Source: Symsagittifera roscoffensis
Lineage: Eukaryota > Xenacoelomorpha > Acoela > Convolutidae
Direction: 5' to 3'
DNA length: 64,000 bases
Assembly: GCF_963678635.1 (NCBI RefSeq)
Contig: NC_087067.1
Location: 52,258,233-52,322,232 of the forward strand
Positions 37,330 to 49,400 of the stretch are shown here, piece by piece (position 1 is the first letter of the stretch; each line of letters starts with the position of its first letter). A model generated the notes under the pieces. That model saw only the letters and a program-made list of their open reading frames with translations, had not been told where the DNA came from and did not search any database. The translations under genes were made by a program, and so were the position numbers.

Positions 37330-37960
37330 CGAACTTTTGAAAACTCACGAAAAACCGCATATAGTGGAAACCAGATCTGCAGGCTTTTAGTGTACTCTGA
37401 CAGCACCCAATTACATAAGGAATTTCAAATTTTTAAGAAAGGAATTTCAAATTTTTAAGAAAAAAATTTCCTTTAAATTTTCTGAAATTCATTCGAAAAA
37501 TCAGAAACGTCATATCTCGAACACTACAAGGATTTCAGCAGTCATATTTGGAGGCAAGATTCGCAACCACTGAAAGTACCTTCACAGCATACAACTACAT
37601 GGTAAGGAATTTCGAAAACAAAAATTAATTCGTTTTTTGGAAAATATTTTGAAAAAATCACAAAAAGCGTCATATCTCGAAAACTATAAAAATGTGAGCA
37701 GTCATAATTGGAGCGCAACCCCCGAGAGTTCTCTGATAACCCCAACAACAGAGTTGGGAATTTCAAACTTTGAAGAAAAAAATTTGTTACGTTTTCTGAA
37801 ATTTTTTTGAAAAATCATAAAAAAAACGTCATATCTCGAAAACTACAAAGATTTGAGCAGTCCTATTTGGAGGCAAGATTCGCCACTCATGAGAGTACCC
37901 TGACAGCACCCAATTAAAAGGTAAGACATCTCAAATTTTGGAAACAAAAATTACATCAAA
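37330..37960. repeat. Tandem repeat, about 160-bp period, at least three units
   Basis: CGTCATATCTCGAA recurs at 37508, 37669 and 37827, each time followed by a GAGCAGTCATA/TTTGGAGGCAAGATTCGC-like phrase and then an ACAGCACCCAA phrase. Confidence 0.75.
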
Positions 37961-37974
37961 AATTAAGTTTTAAT

Positions 37975-38850
37975 TTAGAAAAAAAAATTAAAAAAAAAAA
38001 GAAAGAGCGAAAAGAAGGATTGAAAAAGAAATCGAAAAAGTATTGAAGAAATTTAAGAAAAAGGAGAATAAAAAACATAAAATAAGAAAAGACAGAAAAA
38101 AAATCGCAAAAAAAAGAGAACAAAAGATCGAAAAAAGATAAAGATGAAAAAAAGATAGAAAAAGAGGGCTCGAAAAAGAATGATCGATAAGATTGAAAAA
38201 AAGATAAGAAAAAAGATCGAAAAAGAAGAATCGAAAAACGAGATTAGAAAGAGGATCGAAAAAAAGATCTCAAAACAAGGATTGAAAAAAAATTAGAAAA
38301 AAACAGAAAAAAGATCGAAAAAAGATCAAAAAAAAAACAAAAGATCGAAAAAGAAAGACGAAAAAAAGATCGAAAAAGAAGGATCGAAAAGATTGAAAAA
38401 AAAAAGATTAAAAAAAGATCGAAAAAGGATTAAAACAAAGATAGAAAAAGATGAAAAAAAGATCGAAAAAGAAGGATCAAAAATGAAAGATTGAAAAATA
38501 AAAAGCGAAAGATCGAAAAAAAAAGATAGAAAAAGGCTCGAAAAAGAAGGATCGAAAAAAGATAGAAAAAAACAAAAGATCGAAAAAGAAAGATAAAAAG
38601 AAAGAAAAAGAAAGATGAAAAAAAGATCGCAAAAGAAGGATCGAAAAGATTGAAAAAAAAAGATTGAAAAAAAGATCGAAAAAGGATTAAAACAAAGATA
38701 GAAAAAGATGAAAAAAAAAATCGAAAAAGAAAGATCAGAAATGAAAGATTGAAAAATAAAAAGAAAGATAGAAAAAAAGATCGCAAAAGAAGGATCGAAA
38801 AAAATTAGAAAAAAAGATAGAAGAAAAAGATCGAAAATCCAGATAAAGAT
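37975..38850. repeat. Purine-rich low-complexity tract
   Basis: Almost 0.9 kb of AAAAAGATCGAAAAAGAAGG-like sequence, strongly A/G-biased on the plus strand and with many GATC sites. About 210 bp beginning at ACAAAAGATCG (about 38336) are repeated starting about 38573, including the phrase GGATTAAAACAAAGATAG. The long minus-strand frame over it encodes only Phe/Ser/Ile/Leu runs and is not a gene. Confidence 0.85.
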
Positions 38851-39177
38851 TAAGAGGAAGAATTGGCGACAACCGTTTGACAGTATTGTTATTTTGAACT
38901 GAATCGTCGAAACCAAATTGAAAGTTAAAAAACTAGGAGACGAGTAGACAGACATAATCAAATTAAATGAAAAAGGAGGTAAACAGACAGACAGACTTAA
39001 TTTGCCCTCGAAAAAAAAATTACTGAAAATTATTGACCTTGCGGAAAACTAATTGAAAAATTTACTTAAGCAATGCAATATATGCTATAGCTTAAACATG
39101 AAAAATTCTTTCGTTAAACATGCACAATTATTATGCTTAAACATGGGAGATAGCTGTCACTCGCATTTAAATATAGT

Positions 39178-39236
39178 ATAGATAGATAGATAGATATAGA
39201 TAGATAGATAGATAGATATAGATAGATAGATATAGA
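39178..39236. repeat. GATA microsatellite
   Basis: Interrupted (TAGA)n with periodic TATA steps. Confidence 0.95.
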
Positions 39237-39289
39237 TGGTCAGAACATTCTGTGCAATTTGCACAGTAACCGGCTATCCTTGTTGAACC

Positions 39290-41040
39290 TGGAAATTGTT
39301 TCCTGAAAATCATCAACCAAAAAATAAATTTCAAAGCGCCTCTAAGAGCGTTTTCTATCTGAATGTTTATCTTCAAGTCTATTGAAAAAGTTATATTCGC
39401 CTTTGCATGGCAATACTCGCAAAAATTTCGCAAATAAGATACCAGCATACCAACTGTCAAAACTGCTTAAATCTCTAGATAAAATCTGGTTACAAATTAA
39501 CCAATTCAGAAAAACGCCAAAAAAGTAAGAAATGGCTACTTATCCAAACCAACAAAGTTGAGGCGCCTCAATTGCGGTACAACGCAATAAAAGCATTGCA
39601 AGCTAGCTAACAGAGACGGAAACAACTAAGTCAATTTGAAAGTTGATTTTTCTGGAATGAAGAAAAACTCAATTCCAACATAAAACAGCTGGAAACACAA
39701 ATACCGGCTTAAAAAAAAACGTTTATACTAGTTTTTGAGCGGCCATTATGCCATCAAAAATAAAGTCAAAAATGAAAAAAAAAAAAAAACATAAAAAAAT
39801 TGTGGTCAAAAATAGTTTGAGCGACTAAGTTTCAAGACTTAGAACTTTTGCAGCAACCGACCTGAATTAATTAACAACAATCAATTTTTGCACTTCAAAC
39901 GACACTAAATAATTAGACTAAGCCGATACAATATAAGCCGAAACCATCTAGAGCCGAGTAAAACTTTGTTGTGAAAAAAAATGAAAATCAGCCAGGGTTA
40001 GTAAATATTTAAGTACATGGAAAAATCAACAATACTTGCAATCAGTGAGGAGCCTACAGCACAAAAAAAATTCGTATTGCGTTACCTAAGCCTATTAAAC
40101 ATAAGCAGATAATCAATGGTAATTAATTTTAAAATTGGGGAAAACTTTTTTAATTTGTAAAATTTTCGTTTCCATGTTTACTCTAAAAAGCAACAAAAGC
40201 ACTATTTGCGATATGCTTAGATGACAACGGCAATTTTAGAACCTCTCGCAAATTCGTAAGCAGATCTGACAAGAAAACAACAGAAGCGGATACAAATAAA
40301 AACTAAATTTCGAAAAAAAAATAGAGAAAAAAATCATATCACCATAAGTCTAGTTTTGAGCTCTGCTTTTCAACCTCAGCATTTCATCTCTCACCTGAAG
40401 ACTGGTATCATTTCACAGAACATCGTGTTAAGCGAAAGCGGTTTTCTATTCATCGATAAAACCGAGATTATAGCAGTTTCAGGCTAAATCTGTAGACAAA
40501 AACCCATTAGACAAATATCTTATCTTCAAATTTTAATCAATGGTGCAGAAAATTTTTTATATCTTCCAAAATCGATATCTAATTGTAATATTTCAATTTT
40601 TGAAGGCTACAGACAGCTTTAGCTACCCACCTGATTTTGGGATAGATAGATTTATGAGTTAAAAACACTGGTTTTATCTCTTCATATTTTTAACTAGAAG
40701 TAATTTGAACTTCATTGGAGACCGTATTACCTTTTTTTTAGCGAATGAAATTGGATTGGAATTAAAATCAAAAGTCATGCCGAGAAAAACTCAAATTGAG
40801 CGTGAACCACGACTGTAGAAAGTTTTAGGCGAATCTTCACCTTTTGATTTCGGATAAAACTGAAGAATAATTGTTAATATTTTCTACTTCAATAATATTT
40901 TTGTAAAACTAAGAAGTATTGCTCATAAACACTGGTAGTTTTCTATTTGTTGTTAACAATTACATAAACTAAAACAAAATCAACACTAAATTAGTGAGTT
41001 TGAAAAATAAACACATTTTTTCCTTCTCAAATTATCTCAT
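39290..41040. other. Intergenic stretch downstream of the DUF1295 gene
   Basis: AT-rich and without a recognisable gene. Near 39890-39950 there is a phrase (GACTAAGCCGATACAATATAAG) like the units of the degenerate tandem repeat in the 47.7-49.1 kb element. Confidence 0.45.
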
Positions 41041-41823
41041 CTACAAAATGAATGGAATCAAAATGTTGGTTTTCTGTTTGTATTCACTGTACTGTGCATT
41101 CTGCCCATATTTTTCATCTGAGCTCTGTTCCAACATTCGCAGTGAGAAAAATCCGAGCAAGAATGTGACGAAAAGAGGTCCTATTACAGTATACAGAGTC
41201 CAACTCGGATCATCAAAGGTTCCCACGGCCGCAATGAACAGTCCCCACCAAAGGGCGATTTCGCCGAAGTAGTTTGGATGTCGGGAAATACTCCACAATC
41301 CATGTTTGATAAACTTGCGCGCATTTTCCGGTTTCTCTTTGAATATTAGTTTCTGGTGATCTGAGATCGTCTCAAAAGCGAACCCAAACATCCATACTGA
41401 CCATCCGATGTACTGTCCCATTGACGGCTCTTTGTTCTTGAAATTGCTCCATTCGAACATCCAAAGTGTAGGGAGAAGTGTCAAGAACACCCAGACTGCC
41501 TGGAAGTTCCAAGTTATGAACAACTTCGGGATGCTGGATTTAATGTCATCAAAGCGTCTGTCTTTTCCATCTCTCCAGATTCGATAAACCAGAAACATAC
41601 CCAGCCTCATAGCCCAAAGAACTACAAAGCAGTACTGGATCAGGGCTATTTTGTCATTCCATCGGTCATTGTAGTGAAAAGACAAACTGACACAGATGAT
41701 GAAAGAGGATCCTCCCACTAGATCGAAGAACTTCTCTGTACGAAGTAAGGCTGAGAAGACGAAACAGACCCATTGAATGGAGAGGTCAACGAGACCGACG
41801 AAAACAATCGCCGATAAAGTCAT
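41041..41823 (-). CDS. DUF1295 / steroid 5-alpha-reductase-like membrane protein
   Basis: A single-exon frame of 260 residues, typical of the DUF1295 family, whose fold includes steroid 5-alpha-reductase C-terminal domains and isoprenylcysteine methyltransferases. Several hydrophobic segments are visible (AIVFVGLVDLSIQWVCFVF, SFIICVSLSFHY, LIQYCFVVLWAMRLGMFLVY, FQAVWVFLTLLPTLWMF, YIGWSVWMFGFAFETISD, LYTVIGPLFVTFLLGFFSL). The family signature follows: HGLWSISRHPNYFGE, where the Arg-His-Pro-Asn-Tyr block is the likely NADPH-binding site of this fold. A late LRMLEQSS and a YSEYKQKTNILIP end are also typical. It should sit in an internal membrane. The exact substrate cannot be told; in animals these proteins are largely uncharacterised. 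The ATG at 41823 is the first in frame and precedes the first membrane segment directly. Lack of introns contrasts with its neighbours and could reflect an old retrocopy. Confidence 0.88.
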   Translation of the reverse strand: MTLSAIVFVGLVDLSIQWVCFVFSALLRTEKFFDLVGGSSFIICVSLSFHYNDRWNDKIALIQYCFVVLWAMRLGMFLVYRIWRDGKDRRFDDIKSSIPKLFITWNFQAVWVFLTLLPTLWMFEWSNFKNKEPSMGQYIGWSVWMFGFAFETISDHQKLIFKEKPENARKFIKHGLWSISRHPNYFGEIALWWGLFIAAVGTFDDPSWTLYTVIGPLFVTFLLGFFSLRMLEQSSDEKYGQNAQYSEYKQKTNILIPFIL

Positions 41824-42880
41824 TTCACATCTGGATATTCAATTCACTTATTCACTTTTAATCATGACAAGCGGCGTAGCCACAGTTGCTTAAACCGTCT
41901 TTTGATGGGTGATGAATCGTAACTATCGTTTTAACCGTAATTTTGAAAAGCGTTTGTTTAATTTTCATCGACACTTGACGGAAATTTACAATGAAAACTC
42001 GAAATCCAAACCAATTTTCCCCTACAAAACAACGGAAAAACTTTAGAAAGACAAATCTATCACGTGACAGCTATGAAAACATAGCCAACAAACAGTTGGA
42101 AAAGAGTCAATGAACGCAAGTAAACAGAAAAAAAATACATACTGACATGCTTTAAAATCTCAACTTTCGAATTTCTAAGAAAACACTAGATACCTTAAAG
42201 CTCTTAATCAAAACCTTCAAAGAAATCAAAGTCAAACCGCAAAAAAGTAAATTTGAGCCAGACAAATTTTAAGAATTTTCCTGACAAAAAGTATCGCGCG
42301 ACCTATATAAGAATCTACACTACGTTCACCGAATCTTAATATAATATTTTCTACACAGAAGCGAACAATAGCGAAAAACAATAGCGAGAAAAAGACAAAA
42401 AAAAAACAAAAGCGAGAAAACGTCGAAAAAGCAGCTCTATAAAGTGCAATAATAAAAAGTGAAATAAGCCTCGATTTCGAAAAAAATCGGTAACGTATCG
42501 GATCGATGTGCGACCAGGAGATTATGAGTCTCAAGCAACGGACGCTTTATAATTCACAAACACTAGCTACAAATAAGGCAGAGAACAGATTCTTTGAAAT
42601 TTCCTATGTTACAGCTCGTAATTATAACAAAAGTGCGCCCAAATAAACGAACATTATTGATGAACACTTTTGTTTGCGAGTTAGGTTAGAAAAAAGAAGG
42701 TTCGTACTAATACACTAATCACCTAATGATCTAAGCTACGTATAATCGTCGGGAGGGGGGACCAGACATATCATGATAAATGTCGTAATTCCATTCTAGG
42801 CGCAATAAGAATTTAAAACATAGCCAATAAACAGTTGAACTGAGTCAATGAACACAATGAATGGAAAAAATGACTAAAAA
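41824..42880. other. Intergenic repeats upstream of the DUF1295 gene
   Basis: Holds a copy of the ACATAGCCAAYAAACAGTT repeat at about 42080-42240 and, at about 42357-42735, a partial CAGAGGCGAAGC-family repeat whose minus strand again shows tRNA-like boxes. A new ACATAGCCAATAAACAGTT copy starts near 42820 and runs into the duplicated block. Confidence 0.5.
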
Positions 42881-45800
42881 TAAAGACGCACCTTCGAATT
42901 TCGCAAAAAACATAGATCGCCTACAAATTCTTTGAATTTCCAGAACAAATAGCGGTTGACACTTCTTTGACAACATTAACCCAATTTAAGAAAACTGGAT
43001 TATCAAGTAAATTCTTTATTTTGCTGGGAAAATTGAAATGTAAAATCCACTTAAGAAACTTAAAGTCAACCACGTTTTTCATGACCTTTAAACTTTTGAT
43101 GTTTGATAGTCGAGTTGCCTTCCTTTTCACTAAAGAAATAAGCTAAAGTTAAAAAGTTATCAAAGACAAACAGTGGAAAATCAAATGTGAGAGTGAAAAA
43201 TTTTTCCTGAAAAAACAAACAAAAAACACATCAAGACCTATTTAAGAGACTGAACTATGTTCAAAACTCACAATCACTTTGAAGCTTAACTCTTTACTTA
43301 ATAAGTACAAGTGCAAACTAGGTGAAAAACAATGTTTTGATAACGGTAAATAAGTTACAATTTGTTGATGCTTAACCCAGTGCCTAACCCTTTAATTCAG
43401 TGACCTGCAATTGCTCGGTTACTACCTTTTTACTCTTGATTAATATAGATAGATCTGAGCAAACGTTTAGAGGAAACCCGTTCGGTAAACTCAGAGAAAA
43501 TGAGAAAGGATTGATATCCATTCGAGTAATGATACTATGTACCTGAGTGGTACTCAATAAAAGTTCACAAAAGCAATTAGGAATAATAAGCTACCAGCTT
43601 GACATCATAAGAGGCTAATAAGGCATTAGTTACGCCTGCACTAATGGTGACTACTTTTAGCGCAGTCTTAACCTTTCTAGTAGGATTTGACGTAGCCCCC
43701 CCCCCCCCCCCACACACACACACACACACATACACAGTGAGAGTAAAAAGGTAAAAATCGAGCAATTGCATGTCACTGAATTAAAGAATCAATGGTTGCT
43801 TGGTTTTCTGACTTTTCATTTTCCCGCCACAAGGAATCAATCAACTCAATCATCAGCGCATATGAATTCTCATCTGTACATCTTCAATTACTTTGAAATT
43901 TGATTTTCTGTTGAAAAAATGACTGTTCTCGAAATTATGTGATCGTTGCCTACAGGAATGCTCAACTTATAGTTAATATCAAACTAAGGAAAAAGCGTGA
44001 AATATCCAATCTTGTAGTCATGGAAATTATTCTCGTGGTGAAATGAACAAATTCAAATTCTAATATTATAGATCATAAGGCACACAAAAATATATCGAAA
44101 ATGAAAGCATACAAAAGTTCACAATTTTTATAAATCAAAACCTTGATATATCAAAAAACGCAAAACGCACAAACAAATTGGACTAAGATAATATTAAGTA
44201 GTTGAAATTTCTGCAAGTTTTCTACACCGAAGTGCGTTCAACCATCAATTAAATGGCGGCTACAGACTTCATCCTGTTCCTGGTTCGGTTCGAGGGTGTC
44301 CCGGTTTCGATCAGAGACGCGGGTGAATTAACATCACTAGACGGTGTGCTATCGAGTTTTTGAATTTTTCTGGCTTTGTTCTTCGGCGTTGACTGACTTG
44401 CTTTTGAAGTATCTGATTCATCGTATTCAGAGACAACTTCTCGTGTTCTTGTAACTCGTTTTCCTGTAATCGGTACTTCGCTTTTCTTTGATCCGCTCTT
44501 CTGAAAGTCTTTGGGAGTAAGTTGTTGAGCTTTCTTCGCCAATAGCTCAGGTTCAACGACTGCAGAGCTTGAAATCATGAGTGCTGAAGTTCTAGTGTTT
44601 CTACCACTTTTTCCGGATAACATGTTGGTCAATTTAGATTGCTTTTAAAGACGCACCTTCGAATTTCGCAAAAAACATAGATCGCCTACAAATTCTTTGA
44701 ATTTCCAGAACAAATAGCGGTTGACACTTCTTTGACAACATTAACCCAATTTAAGAAAACTGGATTATCAAGTAAATTCTTTATTTTGCTGGGAAAATTG
44801 AAATGTAAAATCCACTTAAGAAACTTAAAGTCAACCACGTTTTTCATGACCTTTAAACTTTTGATGTTTGATAGTCGAGTTGCCTTCCTTTTCACTAAAG
44901 AAATAAGCTAAAGTTAAAAAGTTATCAAAGACAAACAGTGGAAAATCAAATGTGAGAGTGAAAAATTTTTCCTGAAAAAACAAACAAAAAACACATCAAG
45001 ACCTATTTAAGAGACTGAACTATGTTCAAAACTCACAATCACTTTGAAGCTTAACTCTTTACTTAATAAGTACAAGTGCAAACTAGGTGAAAAACAATGT
45101 TTTGATAACGGTAAATAAGTTACAATTTGTTGATGCTTAACCCAGTGCCTAACCCTTTAATTCAGTGACCTGCAATTGCTCGGTTACTACCTTTTTACTC
45201 TTGATTAATATAGATAGATCTGAGCAAACGTTTAGAGGAAACCCGTTCGGTAAACTCAGAGAAAATGAGAAAGGATTGATATCCATTCGAGTAATGATAC
45301 TATGTACCTGAGTGGTACTCAATAAAAGTTCACAAAAGCAATTAGGAATAATAAGCTACCAGCTTGACATCATAAGAGGCTAATAAGGCATTAGTTACGC
45401 CTGCACTAATGGTGACTACTTTTAGCGCAGTCTTAACCTTTCTAGTAGGATTTGACGTAGCCCCCCCCCCCCCCACACACACACACACACATACACAGTG
45501 AGAGTAAAAAGGTAAAAATCGAGCAATTGCATGTCACTGAATTAAAGAATCAATGGTTGCTTGGTTTTCTGACTTTTCATTTTCCCGCCACAAGGAATCA
45601 ATCAACTCAATCATCAGCGCATATGAATTCTCATCTGTACATCTTCAATTACTTTGAAATTTGATTTTCTGTTGAAAAAATGACTGTTCTCGAAATTATG
45701 TGATCGTTGCCTACAGGAATGCTCACCTTATAGTTAATATCAAACTAAGGAAAAAGCGTGAAATATCCAATCTTGTAGTCATGGAAATTATTCTCGTGGT

Positions 45801-46405
45801 GAAATGAACAAATTCAAATTCTAATATTATAGATCATAAGGCACACAAAAATATATCGAAAATGAAAGCATACAAAAGTTCACAATTTTTATAAATCAAA
45901 ACCTTGATATATCAAAAAACGCAAAACGCACAAACAAATTGGACTAAGATAATATTAAGTAGTTGAAATTTCTGCAAGTTTTCTACACCGAAGTGCGTTC
46001 AACCATCAATTAAATGGCGGCTACAGACTTCATCCTGTTCCTGGTTCGGTTCGAGGGTGTCCCGGTTTCGATCAGAGACGCGGGTGAATTAACATCACTA
46101 GACGGTGTGCTATCGAGTTTTTGAATTTTTCTGGCTTTGTTCTTCGGCGTTGACTGACTTGCTTTTGAAGTATCTGATTCATCGTATTCAGAGACAACTC
46201 CTCGTGTTCTTGTAACTCGTTTTCCTGTAATCGGTACTTCGCTTTTCTTTGATCCGCTCTTCTGAAAGTCTTTGGGAGTAAGTTGTTGAGCTTTCTTCGC
46301 CAATAGCTCAGGTTCAACGACTGCAGAGCTTGAAATCATGAGTGCTGAAGTTCTAGTGTTTCTACCACTTTTTCCGGATAACATGTTGGTCAATTTAGAT
46401 TGCTT
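42881..46405. repeat. Recent 1.76-kb tandem duplication of the PDS5 3' region
   Basis: Unit 1 is about 42881-44645 and unit 2 about 44646-46405. By eye they differ at only two substitutions (GCTCAACTT/GCTCACCTT near 43970/45725; ACTTCTCG/ACTCCTCG near 44437/46198) and in the length of a poly-C/(CA)n tract at 43697/45462. The junction lies at a short T/A run (GCTTTT-AAAGACGC). Confidence 0.93.
44249..44645 (-). pseudogene. Truncated duplicate of the PDS5 terminal exon
   Basis: Repeats the last 128 codons of the PDS5 final exon, from KLTNMLSGKSGRNTRTSAL to the stop, with one residue change (Gly to Glu in TRTRGVVSEYDE). It lacks the 5' part and acceptor of the exon, and it lies downstream of the intact exon with its own stop. 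It should therefore be silent unless a transcript skips the intact exon. Confidence 0.88.
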
Positions 46406-49400
46406 TTTATCTGGCATCAAATGTTTTGTTTCCGACTTTGAAGTCGAGCTTGTTGTTGACTTGTGATCTTTTTCGCTTTCAGTATTCCTTGAATTGGTTT
46501 GAAGCCTGCTCGGTCTTGTTTTCGATTGCCCTTCCTTGCCTTCATCTTCCTGTCTACCCGTCTTCTGATTCTCTTCGTCCTTCTTGGGTGTGTTCGCAGG
46601 AGTCCCTCGTGAACCATTTCTCGACACACTGGGTGTTCTTTTGTTCGATGATGGAGAATTACTCAATTGGCCGCTCAGTTGCTCGTTTTCTTTCTCATTG
46701 TCCTCTTCAGTATTTGGGCTTCGTGTGGGAGATTTGAACCTTGATAGTTTTGTCTTCGAACTGTTTCGCGTTCGGGTAAAGTACACCTAAAAAAATTACC
46801 ATCTTTATTGTACTTTTCTTTGAAGAAAGGAAACCAATTATCTCAATGTAGACAAACATAGCTAATTATGAACAGAAAAAGGAGAAAACAAACTGATTTC
46901 CTATCTCTGAAATTGAATATTGAATAATTCCTTTTTTTCACTTCTCTTGGAACTCATAGAAAGATGACATCACCGTAGTGGTCTTAGAAGTTCAACCAGA
47001 TACTTCATTGTCTTTCGAAAACTAATGCAAAGGTGAAAAAACTGGCTAATAAAACATTGAAAACGGACAGTAAGAACAGTTCCAATGAACATGAAAACCG
47101 AAAAATGGCACCTAATTTTCGGGCAGAAAATTTCAAGTTTAAGGCATTAAAGCTCCTCGACTTCAAGCTTCTCGCGTTAAAGCTTCTCGACTAGAAGTTC
47201 ACTTATTTAAAAAAAAACGGATAACGAAGTACTTTTATTTTGATGAGCATTCTAAGACATATCCAACAGAAAGTTGCTAAAGAGTCATGAACGCAAAGAA
47301 ATGGAAAAAAACTAACTTGCTTTTTGAAAAAACTTCAAATTTAACAGACAAAAAATATATGACTTTTAAGCTCTTAGAATTTCAAGATTAATTTAATTGA
47401 CATTTTTTGATAAATTATACCAATTTGAGAGAACTGGGCCAATAGGTATTTTTTCCGCTGAGAAATCTGTAAATGAATTCTACTTTCGAAATTAGAAGTC
47501 GATAACGTTAATCGTGACCTTCACACTATTACTGTTTGATAGTGGAGGTTTCCTTCCTTTCAACAAAAGAAATGAATCGAACTTCGGAAATCAAAAATCA
47601 AACCGCGAACAATCAAATTTGAGCGTGAACAAATTTAAGAATTTTTACTGAAAAACTGATACTCGCTTTGTTCCTAAGCTAGCTTTGCTCGATATATTCC
47701 TAAAACAGAGTCAACCGTTAATTGACCCAGAGGCGAGGCTGCGCTTCGCGCCACTTGCGATACAAACCAAAAAACCGCTAAGTCGGAAAAAAGTCGAGAA
47801 ATAAAATCGAAAATGTGAAAAAAAACTAGATCTATCCAAATGATTCAGGCTACTTTGAAACAAAACCATGCTAAAACAGAAGAATACGAAATTAGCATTG
47901 GAAAAATATTTACCAATTACTAGAAACCCTTTATGTCGAAAAAAAATTAGCAAGACTATTTATAATAAAAGTTAACAAATCGTCCTTGCCCTGAAAAAAC
48001 AAAAATTTATTTGCTTGTTAAATGAAGCAAAATGAGGCAACTGGACGATGTAATATAAGGCAAAAGCTATTAAGTAAAAAAAACCAGAAAAACCGAAAAA
48101 CAATTCCAAAAAATTTAAGACTAATGAAAAACTATTGAGTCGCCCTAAATCCCATAACACACACGCGCACACAATTTTTCGCTCTTAGAACGACGCAAAA
48201 CGAGTCCATCAAACTGATATAAAATAGGCTGAAAACAATCAAGTCAAAAAAAGGAAAAGAAAAAAAAAGAAAAAAAAAGAAAAAATGATGGCATGAAAAA
48301 CTACTTGAAACTTTCTCTTAAGATTTTAGCAATTTGCGCGAATCAGATGTGAGCATTGAAGCTACGTTTCATGTGAAACGACTCAACATTAGGTCACTAA
48401 GACGATAAATTACAAGCCTAAATCATTTGGGCAGAAAAAATTTCTTATCGAAAAAAGACTAAGTCAAGAAATTACAAACAGCCGAAGTAAATCTAAACAC
48501 TAAGAGCAAGGAATATGTAAAATTCGTATATAAAAAAAAACAATTTTCCGATGTGGCAACTAAATCGACAAAATACAAGTAGGCAAATCATAAGCCGACA
48601 CTTTTTTTGAAACGCAAAGAAACTTGAATCTACTATGAACTGAACCTAAATTATTTATTTCTAATTTTGACCATTCTGTGAACAAGTTATTTACGGGAAA
48701 AAAGTCTAGTACCCGATTGCAATACCCTTGCTTATCGCAAGGGTAATAAAAGAATCAAAGAAACTTTCATTTGCAATAAAATTAGCTTACAGCACAAGAA
48801 AGGTAAGAAATGTGGGAACTTAGCCGACAAAACGTAAGCAGACAACTGATAGGACAATAAATTTTTTGATACGAAATACTTTGAGCTTAAAAAACAGGTG
48901 CTCACCGGATTCGAGCCAAGACCTTTCGCCGTCAACTAATTTTCGTAACCAGTAGCTAAATTTGAACTTTCAAGAAAATTGCTCATGTTTGCTGCAGAAT
49001 TGAACGCTGCACAAATGATTCAGTGATTTTGTTAGGCTAGTTGCTAGCCCGAAAAAAGGCTATATTCCGATTCGATAACGCTTGCTAATCACAAGCGTAA
49101 AATAGTGTCAACAAATAACTGACAGAAAAAAAAGTTTTTTTGAAAATTATTTTTCTAGTTACAAAATAATTTCAATTTTCAAGAAAAAAATAAATCACCT
49201 CCGAACACCTTCAACCACCTTTTGCCGGAGACGCAAACATATGAATTTAAACAGAGGCGAAGCTGTGGAAAAAGAGCCCATGCGCTTGATTAATTTGAAA
49301 TTTAGATAGCATGCTAACTAACTAATTCAAAGATTTTTGCTCTTCATACATACTAATTTTAATTTTGTAAAATTAAAATTTCTCGGAGAAAATCTATTTT

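Larger units (their letters stand above)
36811..39246. mobile_element. Possible long member of the TGTTCCGACCA inverted-end repeat family
   Basis: TGTTCCGACCATTG at 36811 and GGTCAGAACA ending at 39246 are inverted copies of each other. The first 300 bases match 54931-55250, and the sequence just outside the right end matches that outside the other members (ATTCTGTG...CCGGCTATCCTTG). The interior holds tandem and simple repeats and no gene. The pairing of these two ends is inferred. Confidence 0.4.

Noticed and set aside
37330-37960. A CRISPR-like array
   Set aside because: Units are about 160 bp, diverged along their whole length and without unique spacers; this is a eukaryotic tandem repeat.
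38326-38961. A 211-codon minus-strand frame rich in Phe, Ser, Ile and Leu, looking like a membrane protein
   Set aside because: It is the complement of the GAAAAAGATCG low-complexity tract, with no real domain or varied composition.
42921-43130. A 69-codon frame that occurs twice, identically (also 44686-44895)
   Set aside because: It lies in the ACATAGCCAAYAAACAGTT dispersed repeat and was copied by the tandem duplication; diverged repeat copies do not keep it open.
48725-48750. Helitron 3' end
   Set aside because: The hairpin fits, but I see no CTRR end or A-T insertion site at a fixed distance, and other ends of the family look like hAT-type inverted repeats.
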